Notes under the pieces: model-generated | Database searches by the model: none | Told to the model about the DNA's origin: nothing | The model's input: the letters and a program-made list of their open reading frames with translations, nothing else | Shown here: in pieces, positions 22,764 through 32,437 of the stretch | Layout of the letters: every line of letters begins with the position of its first letter | Numbering within the stretch: the first letter of the stretch is position 1 | Position numbers and translations under genes: made by a program | Assembly (NCBI RefSeq): GCF_023898315.1 | Contig: NC_064621.1 | Span: 541,405,383 to 541,469,382, forward strand | DNA length: 64,000 bases | Direction: 5' to 3' | Source: Schistocerca nitens | Taxonomy: Eukaryota; Arthropoda; Insecta; Orthoptera; Acrididae

Positions 22764-22960
22764 AGTAACATCGAGGGAAGTCATATATGGAGCAGCTGCA
22801 ATAGTTACCAAACCAAATTTTCAAAGGGGTGTTATTTTTAACGAAAATTTAGTTGCCATTGAAGTTAATAGTCTTAATGTAGGATAAACCCACTGCAGTA
22901 AGGCTTGATATTTCGAAAAGATTCCACCAAATAATGTGAAACTTTGCTACAAAGACATCG
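22764..22960 (+). pseudogene. Family B DNA polymerase relic, palm fragment
   Basis: After the SINE, the plus strand encodes VTKPNFQRGVIFNENLVAIE and later NNVKLCYKDID. These correspond to the region just before and including polymerase motif C (normally Y-x-D-T-D), with the two Asp of DxD kept. I read it as the downstream remnant of the polymerase at 18.6-20.7 kb; about 200-300 codons, including motifs A and B, are missing between them. It ends at a LINE tail at 22962. Confidence 0.55.
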
Positions 22961-22961
22961 A

Positions 22962-23700
22962 TAGATTAGATTAGATTAGATTAGATTTACTTTCATTCCA
23001 ATTGATCCGTAGTGAGGAGGTCCTCCAGGATGTGGAACATGTCAGAAAAACAACAATACATGACAAATATTTACAATTAAAACAAATAAGCTAATGTACC
23101 ATTCCACAGGTGCCAAGTGGAATGATCGTCATTTTTTAATGAACACTAAGAGTAATTTTACAAATACTAATGCACTGAATTTAAAATAAAAAAGTTTTTT
23201 ATTTATTTACAAGGTAATACAACTACTGTAATACTTATTTACAATGAACACATTACTGCACTGAAATGGTGCAGAAGTTAGATTATACTAACACACACAC
23301 ACACACACACACACAAATTTTCAATGAACACATTACTGCACTGAAATTGTGCAGAAGTTATGTTGTACTTTTATACAAATCAGTTGGTTTTACTAAGAAA
23401 TTCATCAATGGAGTAGAAGGAGTTGGCCACCAATAAATCCTTTAGGCTTCTCTTAAACTGAATTTCATTGGTTGTTAAGATTTTTATGGCTGCTGGCAAG
23501 TTATTGAAAATGTGTGTTCCTGAATAATGCACACCTTTTTGTACAAGACTAAGTGACTTTAAATCCTTGTGAAGATTATTCTTATTTCTAGTATTGATTC
23601 CATGATAGTTGATCTATCACATTACAATCCCTGACACCTAAGAGAATATGAGGATGGGATCCATGTAAGGTTTGATACTAAGGGTTTTGGAGCAAATAAC
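22962..23700 (-). mobile_element. LINE 3' fragment with pentanucleotide tail (minus)
   Basis: Read on the minus strand, 23370-23560 encodes LVQKGVHYSGTHIFNNLPAA and FKRSLKDLLVANSFYSIDEF, the conserved C-terminus of a CR1/Jockey-like ORF2. A 3' UTR and a (TAATC)n tail, seen here as gattagattagattag at 22966-22987, follow. This tail differs from the atgtag tail of the other CR1-like family, so it is a separate family. An (AC)n microsatellite at 23290-23315 and a 34-bp near-duplicate (caatgaacacattactgcac) sit in the UTR. The upstream limit is uncertain. Confidence 0.72.
23290..23315. repeat. (AC)n microsatellite
   Basis: Thirteen AC units flanked by two copies of a 'caatgaacacattactgcac' segment at about 23243 and 23321. 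Confidence 0.9.
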
Positions 23701-24542
23701 ACATACAATATTCTGTTGGTTAATAAAATGAGGCTGGATTAGTGAAAGTTGAACAGTACTGTAAACCCTTTACAGAATATGTCCGTCTATGAGCAAAAAT
23801 ATATGTTCCCAAGACTGAGTCTGCATACGTAAAGCGCAAAGCAAAGGACACAAAATAGTCTTCAGTCAATATCAAGTGGTTGCATCATTCATAATTACAG
23901 GTAATTTGTGCTGGATTCGGTAGTTAAAACATCTGAAAAGTGTATAACAATTAAAGCACCATGTAGTTTCTACAATTAAACAACACAAACTAGTTACCAG
24001 GATGAGATGATAACCTTATATAATTCTGGCTAAAGTGAATACATTGTCTTGAGATCACTACCACCCGAATGATAATGATGTCGTCGGTGACAGCTTTTAT
24101 TGTAAATAGCTGAAAAAGATAAAAATTTTGAACTCCTGAAAAAATGTAAAATGTGGGTGTGTATGTGTAAACCTAAATTGTGTGTTGTAATTGTTATCAT
24201 AGATTATAACATGGGGTCATTACAACCTTTTCAATTGATCTGAATTCACATACTCATACAGAAATACATCTTGATACAGCTGGTTAAACTCCAGGAACAT
24301 ATGTTCTCATTATCTTGAGTTCATCTGATTTCAATTATGCTGTATACTTTTCGATGGAACGTTATAAAATTTAATTTGTTTATGATCAAGAAATGTCTGT
24401 CATAATTGCTTAGATAGAGAAAATTTAAAAACATTGAATGAAAAAACTTTCTGCAATTTAAACTCTGAATATCTCTTGTTGAAGCTAGAGTATATGTAAT
24501 AGGCTATGCTGAAATTAAAAAAATAACAAATAAAAAGAAACA
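23701..24542. other. No gene recognised
   Basis: A/T-rich. A 22-bp segment, aacattgaatg(a/t)aaaaacttt, occurs at 24430 and again at 24539, just before the LINE ORF. It could be a chance local duplication or part of an insertion footprint. Confidence 0.45.
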
Positions 24543-26201
24543 TTGAATGTAAAAACTTTATATGTAAAAACAGTGTATAGAAATGTAACAACATTTTATG
24601 AACAAAATTTTTATGTAGGTGAAAATACGATCAGTAATGTTTCAAATTTAGATGTACAATGGGATAGGAATGATGATGGAAATAGGATCACATTTGAGGA
24701 AGTGGAGAAAATGGTCAATACATTGCAGTGCAATAAAGTGGCTGGTGTGGATGAAATTAAGTCGGAACTCATCAAATACAGTGGAATGTCAGGTCTTAAA
24801 TGGCTAAAAAGGATAATTGAAATGGCGTGGGATTCGGGACAGGTTCCATCAGACTGGACGAAAGCAGTAATCACACCAATCTTTAAACATGGAAACAGAA
24901 AAGATAGTAACAACTACAGAGGTATCTCTTTAATCAGCGTTGTGAGTAAAATCTTCTCAGGTATTGTTGAAAGGAAAGTGCGAGTATTAGTTGAGGACAA
25001 ATTGGATGAAAATCAATGTGGGTTTAGGCCTCTTAGAAGTTGTCAGGACCAGATCTTTAGCTTAAGGCAAATAATGGAGAAGTGTTACGAGTGGAACAGG
25101 GAATTGTATCTATGCTTTATAGATCTAGAAAAGGCATATGACCGGGTTCCTAGGAGGAAGTTATTGTCTGTTCTACTAGATTATGGAGTAGGAGGCAAAC
25201 TTTTCCAAGCAATTAAAGGTCTTTACATAGATAGTCAGGCAGCAGTTGACGGTAAATTGAGTTCATGGTTCAGAGTAGTTTCAGGGGTAAGACAAGGCTG
25301 CAACATGTCCCCACTGTTGTTCATATTATTTATGGATCATATGTTGAAAACAATAGACTGGCTGGGTGAGATTAAGATATGTGAACACAAAATAAGCAGT
25401 CTCGCATATGCGAATGACTTAGTTGTGATGGCAGATTCGATTGAAAGTTTGCAAAGTAATATTTCAGAGCTAGATCAGAAATGTAAGGACTATGGTATGA
25501 AGATTAGCATCTTCAAAACGAAAGTAATGTCAGTGGGAAAGAGATATAAACGGATTGAGTGCCAAATAAGAGGAACAAAGTTAGAACTGGTGGACGGTTT
25601 CAAGTACTTAGGATGCATATTCTCACAGGATGGCAACATAGTGAAAGAACTGGAAGCGAGGTGTAGCAAAGCTAATGCAGTGAGCGCTCAGCTACCATCT
25701 ACTCTCTTCTGCAAGAAGGAAGTCAGTACCAAAACTAAGTTATCTGTGCACCGTTCAATCTTTCGACCAACTTTGTTGTATGGGAGCGAAAGCTGGGTGG
25801 ATTCAGGTTACCTTATCAATAAGGTTGAGGTTACGGATATGAAAGTAGCTAGGATGATTGCAGGTACTAGTAGATGGGAACAATGGCAGGAGGGTGTCCA
25901 CAATGACGAAATCAAAGGAAAACTGGGAATGAACTTTATAGATGTAGCAGTCAGGGCGAACAGGCTTAGATGGTGGGGTCATGTTACACGCATGGGAGAA
26001 GCAAGGTTACCCAAGAGACTCATGGGTTCAGCAGTAGAGGGTATGAGGAGTCGGGGCAGACCAAGGAGAAGGTACCTGGATTCGGTTAAGAATGATTTTG
26101 AAGTAATAGGCATTACATCAGAAGAGGCACCAATGTTAGCACTGAATAGGGGATCATGGAGGAATTTTATAAGGGGGACTACGCTCCAGACTGAACGCTG
26201 A
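24543..26201 (+). CDS. LINE reverse transcriptase ORF (552 codons), catalytically substituted
   Basis: An open frame covers almost the whole RT and C-terminal part of a non-LTR retrotransposon of RTE-like type. Motifs in order: VAGVDEIKSELIKY (residues about 60-75), WTKAVITPIFKHGN and NNYRGISLI (RT1-2), CGFRPLRSCQDQIF, LCFIDLEKAYDRVP (motif A Asp), SGVRQGCNMSPLLFILFMDH (motif B), SLAYANDLVVMADS (motif C), DGFKYLGC, LYGSESWV, and the C-terminal RLRWWGHVTRMGEARLPKRL and SRGRPRRRYLD. Motif C reads YAND; the first of the two invariant Asp is Asn, so polymerase activity is expected to be lost although no stop is present. The first ~25 codons are probably flanking sequence. The endonuclease is missing (5' truncation). 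A (ATG)n-like tract at 26221 may be its 3' tail. Confidence 0.9.
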   Translation: MNVKTLYVKTVYRNVTTFYEQNFYVGENTISNVSNLDVQWDRNDDGNRITFEEVEKMVNTLQCNKVAGVDEIKSELIKYSGMSGLKWLKRIIEMAWDSGQVPSDWTKAVITPIFKHGNRKDSNNYRGISLISVVSKIFSGIVERKVRVLVEDKLDENQCGFRPLRSCQDQIFSLRQIMEKCYEWNRELYLCFIDLEKAYDRVPRRKLLSVLLDYGVGGKLFQAIKGLYIDSQAAVDGKLSSWFRVVSGVRQGCNMSPLLFILFMDHMLKTIDWLGEIKICEHKISSLAYANDLVVMADSIESLQSNISELDQKCKDYGMKISIFKTKVMSVGKRYKRIECQIRGTKLELVDGFKYLGCIFSQDGNIVKELEARCSKANAVSAQLPSTLFCKKEVSTKTKLSVHRSIFRPTLLYGSESWVDSGYLINKVEVTDMKVARMIAGTSRWEQWQEGVHNDEIKGKLGMNFIDVAVRANRLRWWGHVTRMGEARLPKRLMGSAVEGMRSRGRPRRRYLDSVKNDFEVIGITSEEAPMLALNRGSWRNFIRGTTLQTER

Positions 26202-26240
26202 AAGGCATAATCAGTCTTAAATGATGATGATGATGATTAT
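26202..26240 (+). repeat. (ATG)n tract at the LINE 3' end
   Basis: The tract atgatgatgatgatgatt lies about 20 bp after the stop codon, consistent with the short tandem tails of RTE-like LINEs. Confidence 0.6.
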
Positions 26241-27384
26241 GATGAATTTCATGCCTGGAGCATTTCCCTCTGTTGTATATATTGTTTGCGTTTTGTATAA
26301 GGAAGGAAGAGGGAATTTGACATGTATCATCTCTTTTGATAGCTGCCTGGCCCTGTTGTCAGACACCTCTGGCACTGAGACGGTATAGGGTATATGTGTA
26401 TTACTAATGGCAAAGGTCAATAATTATATGAGTAGTTTTTTGAGCATGTATTATTATGTTGTTGCCTCTTCAAAATAAGTATTGAAGATAGAGAGAGAGA
26501 GAACGAAAGGAAATTGGCAGAGGTTTAAAAAGCAGAGAAATGACAACGAGGGAGATGTGAATGTATTATGTCCACATGTGACAGATGGAATTTAATGACA
26601 AGACAGAGAACTTCTAGAGGTAAGGCGTTATGTGATGTGTGTGTGTGTGTGTGTGTGTGTGTGATGGTGTGGATTTACGCATTTCAGAGCAAATATCTTT
26701 CAACATCACGTCATCCTTACCATTTTGTTCAACCTAGTAATACTGTACTTTGCATGATTTTACGAAATCCGGAGACAAGTATCTTTGAATAAATGTCAGT
26801 TCAAGTGAAGCTTACATAATTTTTTTCAAATCTTCCGACCTTTTTACAGAATTCAAATGAAGCTCGCGATTTTCACCAGTTGCATTCTGATTCGCTGCTT
26901 CATTTCAGTACCCACTAAAATACGACCGACGCTGTGATTGGCTCCCTTATTTTAACACTTCGCTGAGATTGGCTGGAAGATGAGAGGGAGGGGAAAGAGG
27001 TGTCCGTGGCTTGTCACGTCATTGACAAGGAGCGAGGCTTGCTACTATCTGGATTGCGACGTCGTTGGTCTGCAAGTAGGCAGCCTGCAGTAGAATTTGC
27101 ACTTGGAGTCAGTGTTATTGCAAGAGTCAGTACCGCTTTTAAGTGTGAAATAGCTCAGGAACCCCATAGATGAACCACACTTTTGATTAGACGGTGTATT
27201 CCTCGTACGACAACGTTGTGCTCCAGAAATGCGTTCAATGCAGAAGGATTCCGCTCTCTCTTCTGTCGCTTCTGATCGTAACAACTGAGTGTGAATGCGT
27301 CAAAAAAGATCTCTTCTCATTATAAGGACACTTCATCAAGAATAAATTACATACTTCATAGAAAAATAACTAATTAACTGGATG
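26241..27384. other. No gene recognised; (GT)n microsatellite
   Basis: A (GT)n run lies at 26636-26663 and a (GA)n-like tract near 26490. The remainder has only short frames without recognisable content. Confidence 0.5.
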
Positions 27385-27612
27385 GTGTCAGGAAATTAGG
27401 ATTGGTTAAACGTCCCATCGATGACGAGGCTATTAGCGAAGAAGCACAGGCTCGGATTAGCGAATGAAGTAGGACATGTTCTTACCTCAGGAACCAAACC
27501 GGCATTGGCCTTAAACGATTAAGGAAAAACTAAATCAGGGTGGACGAGTGGGGATTTACAGCCGTCCTCTCAACAGAGAACACAGTGTCTTTAATCACTA
27601 CACCACCTCTTT
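27385..27612 (-). mobile_element. Decayed tRNA-derived SINE (minus), family of 6457-6693
   Basis: Reverse complement of the SINE at 6457: the body block (ggattggttaaacgtccca, then ggcattggccttaaacgatt, then aactaaatcagggtgg) is followed by a diverged tRNA-like head (accacctctttgat). No clear target duplication remains. Confidence 0.72.
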
Positions 27613-28348
27613 GATAAAACTGAACAGAAACATTTCCATTCTCTTCAAGAGCCATGTGGTGCTACCTTTTGGAGTGATGGTGAGAACCTCGGCATAAAAG
27701 TGTGCAACACATAAGCGGGAGTACATTGGACTCTTATAATTTGGGACGGGCCAGAAGTATAGAATAACGGTAAAGTGACAGTAGGCACAAATGTTCCTTT
27801 CTCATTTCAGATATAAAAAGTGACGCGACTCGTAGAGTGGTATTAACATATTTATAAGACTTATATGGTGCTAACAAAATAACTGGTGGATTATCAAGTG
27901 AGAAAGAAACTTGAGCTCAGTTACTTGCGAGACATGTGGAAACGAAAGCTGGACTCCGAGACGTTCCAACTCATGACACAGGGAGGCCCTTGAAATGAAT
28001 TTCCTCCAGTACATAGCTGTTTATTTGACATTTGTCTAATGAATGATGCAATGATGCAATATGTGGGTGACCAGGGTATCAGATTGCAACAAAAAAGTGC
28101 AGAATCCGTTAGCTAATGCAGCTGTAGGTTCTCGAATTCCTAGAACAGCTTTTCAATGCGAACCACTGCGACAGCGAACACAAGAACGCCACGGGAAAAG
28201 ATAAATGGACCGCTGCGAAATCAAAACATTCTTAAAGGTACAACCATGATGTTGGTGACGATTAAGTGTCTACAGGTCGAAATGGTCTCAAGTGCCAGAA
28301 AAAGTCCAAGCATCACTTTACCGCCAAAGTTATGAAGCCTCAAAAATT
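27613..28348. other. No gene recognised
   Basis: No open frame over 60 codons with recognisable content and no repeat seen. Confidence 0.5.
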
Positions 28349-28361
28349 TTGAAAATATCAA

Positions 28362-28559
28362 AATGGTTCAAATGGCTCTGAGCACTATGGGACTTAACAT
28401 CTGAGGTCATTAGTCCCCTAGAACTTAGAACTACTTAAACCTAACTAACCTAAGGACATCACACACATCCATGCCCAAAGCAGGATTCGAACCTGCGACC
28501 GTAGCGGTCGCGCGGTTCCAGACTGAAGCGCCTAGAACCGCTCAGCCACTCCGGCCGGC
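28362..28559 (-). mobile_element. tRNA-derived SINE (minus)
   Basis: Full-length copy with B box (reverse complement: ggttcgaatcctg) and 3' end aatggttcaaatggctctga. The target duplication ttgaaaatatcaa lies at 28349-28361 and 28560-28572. Confidence 0.95.
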
Positions 28560-28572
28560 TTGAAAATATCAA

Positions 28573-29149
28573 TATGATTTAAGAATGACCAGGAAATGTT
28601 TGCAATCGTCTGAAGGTGTACAACTGAACAATTTGCAGAGAACTGCGTGGTCTTTCGTGTGGAAAGGTGAATCTGTTCAGAGTAGAATGGAGTTGGTGCA
28701 CAATAGTTTGTGAAACGCAATAAAAACTATAAACTGGATGCTGCTTTTTTCTAGAATCTAGCATTGCGACGCTCGCTTAATATGTTCAGAATGTCATCTG
28801 GACTTCACACCTGTCCGGAAGCTCCTAACGATATTGATTCTCGAGCCTTCTACTTTGACGCTAGGGAAATCCCAGTGAGACCAAACGCCTAAACACCACT
28901 TTCAATTCTCGTGCAGAATCACAATACGATTTTTAGATTAATGGTGTTCACCTGCCGTCCATTAACCACGAAAAAATTGGGCTTTGGCTACAAATTCTTC
29001 TGGCGGTAGTAGCAGCTCTATTTTTTCTTTAGTGTATGCTCTTATGTTGAAAGCTCAACATAGTAAGATAGGTATTACAGTCAGAATCTGTGTGTTCGTC
29101 TTGAGGCAGAGGAACTGAAGGCGCGCAAATACCCGGTCTTCATTCATCC
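28573..29149. other. No gene recognised
   Basis: No coding or repeat signal identified. Confidence 0.45.
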
Positions 29150-30040
29150 AGTATTTTAGAATGAGAGCACGTAGCGACTTGCAACAAACTTAACAGGTAA
29201 TTTTAAGCCTTTACGAAACTTTATCTTGGTGATAGCCCCCACGAAATTACGAGAGGAGAAAAAAGTTTCTCGCTTGCTACATTTTTGCAGTTTGTGCAGT
29301 CGAACTTCTGCTTCAGACATGACGTTTTAATTTATTACTTCTTTACTATCGACTATCTTCGCGACACAGTCTGCAGACGGTATCCACATGGACCACTGAA
29401 TGTATCTGTAAAATTATGCCACTGAGCGATTCATTGGTTCAAAAAAATGGTTCAAATGGCTCTGAGCACTATGGGACTCAACTGCTATGGTCATAAGTCC
29501 CCTAGAACTTAGAACTACTTAAACCTAATTAACCTAAGGACAGCACACAACACCCAGCCATCACGAGGCAGAGAAAATCCCTGACCCCGCCGGGAATCGA
29601 ACCCGGGAACCCGGGCGTGGGAAGCGAGAACGCTACCGCACGATTCATTGGTCAGGAAATATGACGTCATAGACATTTAGATCCAAGAATGACTAGCTTC
29701 TGCTTAAAATGGGACGCAGTGAAACTTCGTCAGGTATGCCGTTCTAATTTATTACACCTTTACTACTAATTCCGTTCATAGTGCAATTCGTAGACAGCAT
29801 CTACACATATCACTGAATGTACCTGCAAAGTTATATCATTGTTCGACGCATAGTTCGGGAGATATGACGTGATGAATATTGAGAATGCGTGAAAAACTAG
29901 CTTTTCCTTACCCAGACTATATTCTTGCAGTGTTTCATAATGAGAAACTTAGCGATTTCCAACTAACTTTAAGCATAATTTCAAACTTTACCAAACTTTT
30001 TCTCGCTTACATGTTTACCGTCAAATATTTAACACAGTTG
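29150..30040. repeat. Degenerate long-unit tandem repeat, interrupted by a SINE
   Basis: Blocks recur in the same order. 'tagcgacttgcaacaaactt...taattttaa' at about 29170 matches 'tagcgatttccaactaactt...taatttcaa' at about 29950. 'ttaatttattacttctttac...ccactgaatgtatctg' at about 29328 matches 'taatttattacacctttac...cactgaatgtacctg' at about 29746. 'gatatgacgt' and 'aaaatatgacgtcat' also recur. The units are heavily diverged, so the array is old. Confidence 0.6.
29439..29640 (-). mobile_element. tRNA-derived SINE (minus) with a different tRNA head
   Basis: It shares the 3' half (aatggttcaaatggctctga, then cctagaacttagaactactt) with the other SINEs. Its head reads, on the minus strand, gcttcccacgcccgggttcc with B box ggttcgattcccgg, which is unlike the ggttcgaatcctg head. 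The target duplication cgattcattggt lies at 29427-29438 and 29641-29652. Confidence 0.93.
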
Positions 30041-30542
30041 TCAGATATTTCAATCTGTTTTATACGTGGGAATTCATTTCTTTAAGGAATCGGGGGTTCA
30101 TTGGTTGATAGTTAATCATGGAAAGTCCTTATGTCCATGCTTCTGAACTTCCGTGGCGTCAAGAGAAATCACACTCTCCGCCGCGGACAGAATTCAAACA
30201 AGCTAGGCCACGCAGCGGTAGTAGTAGTAATGGCCAGGGCGCCGACTTTCCAAAATTTCTGTGGATGCATATCAATGATGGAATGTAGTATAAGTTTTCT
30301 GGGGAGTCTCGATATTTTTTTACAATGATTACCTTTCATTTATAATCTTTTATGAACACTGCCTGTGTCATAAAGATCTGTGATGTGATGAAGTAAAATA
30401 TACTGGTACTATAAGTTTACGTTGAGACTGCCCCGGTTCAGTCGGTAACACAGCAACAGAAACGAGATCAAACTCCGGTTCAAATGTATTTGGACGAACC
30501 CACAGACGCAGAGGCGTAACGTACGCAATACGGGCCTGCCTG
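30041..30542. other. No gene recognised
   Basis: No supported feature. Confidence 0.45.
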
Positions 30543-30554
30543 CAAAAATAAAAA

Positions 30555-30760
30555 AAAAATAAAAAATGGTTCAAATGGCTCTAAACACTATGGGACATAG
30601 CATCTGAGGTCATCAGTCCCCTAGACTTAGAACTACTTAAACCTAACTAACCTAAGGACATCACACACATCCATGCCCGAGGCAGGATTCGAACCTGCAA
30701 CCGTAGCAGCAGCGCGGTTCAGGACTGAAGCGCCTAGAACCGCTCGGCCACAGGACCGGC
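30555..30760 (-). mobile_element. tRNA-derived SINE (minus)
   Basis: 3' end aatggttcaaatggctctaa on the left and B box (reverse: ggttcgaatcctg) at about 30688. The target duplication caaaaataaaaa lies at 30543-30554 and 30761-30772. Confidence 0.93.
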
Positions 30761-30772
30761 CAAAAATAAAAA

Positions 30773-31193
30773 CACTGACTCACTAACATAAAACGTATAA
30801 CCTATCAGTAACTTACTACTGAGGTAGTCTGTAACAACCAGCTTCCTTGTATCTCGGATTATTCTTTATTATTACTCAATATTGGCCAGCCGATATTTTA
30901 AAACAACTGTTGACGAATGGACTGGGGTATTGTAGCGTGCCACTTGTAAGGAAACACGAAAGCAAACCGAAAAGACGGGAATCGATTCACAGTATAGTTC
31001 GACTGTTACTCTGGGGAGTGCCTTTGACTTGGTCAGAGAAAGGAAAGGAACAGGGAGTGTGTTGCTTGACTGCCTTTGCGCAAAGACATCTGAAACAAAC
31101 AAATATGTTTTAGAGGCCATAAATATTAACTTAGATTTTAGTGTTTTAATATTTCACTACTTTTTGATAAAGGCAAATGAGAAATATTTATTG
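30773..31193. other. No gene recognised
   Basis: An 88-codon plus-strand frame at 30847-31113 has no recognisable feature. Confidence 0.45.
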
Positions 31194-31330
31194 TACATTA
31201 CTGGCCATTAAAATTGCTACACCAAGAAGAAATGCAGATGATAAACGGGTATTCATTGGACAAATATATTATACTAGAACTAACATGTGATTACATTTTC
31301 ACGCAATTTGGGTGCATAGATCCTGAGAAA

Positions 31331-32373
31331 TCAGTACCCAGAACAACCACCTCTGGCCGTAATAACGGCCTTGATACGCCTGAGCGTTGAGTCAAACAGA
31401 GCTTGGATGGCGTGTACAGGTACAGCTGCCCATGCAGCTTCAACACGATACCACAGTTCATCAAGAGTAGTGACTGGCGTATTGTGACGAGCCAGTTGCT
31501 CGGCCACCATTGACCAGACGTTTTCAATTGGTGAGAGATCTGGAGAATGTGCTGACCAGAGCAGCAGTCGAACATTTTCTGTATCCAGAAAGGCCCGTAC
31601 ACGACCTGCAACATGCGGTCGTGCATTATCCTGTTGAAATGTAGGGTTTCACAGGGATCGAATGAAGGGTAGAGCCACAGGTCGTAACACATCTGAAATG
31701 CAAAGTCCACTGTTGAAAGTGCCGTCAATGCGAACAAGAGGTGACCAAGACGTGTAACCAGTGGCACCCCATACCATCACGCCGGGTGATACGCCAGTGT
31801 GGCGATGAAGAATACACGCCTCCAATGTGCGTTCACCGCGATGTCGCCTAACACAGATGCGACCATCATGATGCTGTAAACAGAACCTGGATTCATCCGA
31901 AAAAATGACATTTTGCCATTCGTGCACCCAGGTTCGTCGTTGAGTACACCATCGCAGGAGCTCCTGTCTGTGATGCAGCGTCAAAGCAACCGCAGCCATG
32001 GTCTCCGAGCTGATAGTCCATGCTGCTGCAAACGTCGTCGAACTGTTCGTGCAGATGGTTGTTGTCTTGCAAACGTCCCCATCTGTTGACTCAGGGATCG
32101 AGACGTGGCTGCACGATCCGTTACAGCCATGCAGATAAGATGCCTGTCATCTCGACTGCTAGTGATACGAGGCCGATGGGATCCAGCACGGCGTTCCGTA
32201 TTACCCTGCTGAACCCACCGATTCCATATTCTGCTAACAGTCATTGGATCTCGACCAACGCGAGCAGAAATGTCGCGATACGATAAACCGCAATCGCGAT
32301 AGGCTACAATCCGACCTTTATCAAAGTCGGAAACGTGATGGTACCCATTTCTCTTCCTTACAAGAGGCATCAC
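31331..32373 (-). pseudogene. Tc1-like DD34E transposase with two small lesions
   Basis: On the minus strand the start (MPLVRKRNGYHHVSDFDKGR) leads into an HTH domain (YRDISARVGRDPMTVSRIWN) and a second one (STRTVRRRL-type region). The catalytic core has VIFSDESRFCLQ (first Asp), GVMVWGATGY, FQQDNARPHVAGR (second Asp) and SPDLSPIENVWSMV (Glu). I count 34 residues between Asp and Glu, a classical DD34E. Two defects are visible: a one-base deletion around 31993 after RPWLRLL, and a single in-frame TGA at about 31652, probably from CGA by CpG decay. It ends in RGGCSGY and a stop at 31331. Such enzymes excise and reinsert TIR-bounded DNA at TA. Confidence 0.88.
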
Positions 32374-32415
32374 AACAACGTTTCACCAGGCAACGCCGGT
32401 CAACTGCTGTTTGTG

Positions 32416-32437
32416 GTTGAAAGTAGCTTTGAGCACT
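32416..32437 (-). mobile_element. SINE 3' tip, separated from its body
   Basis: The tip gttgaaagtagctttgagca corresponds to the SINE 3' end (normally ggttcaaatggctctgagca). With 34171-34342 it forms one SINE. The SINE's target duplication ctgctgtttgtg lies at 32404-32415 and 34343-34354, inside the Tc1-like element. Confidence 0.8.
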
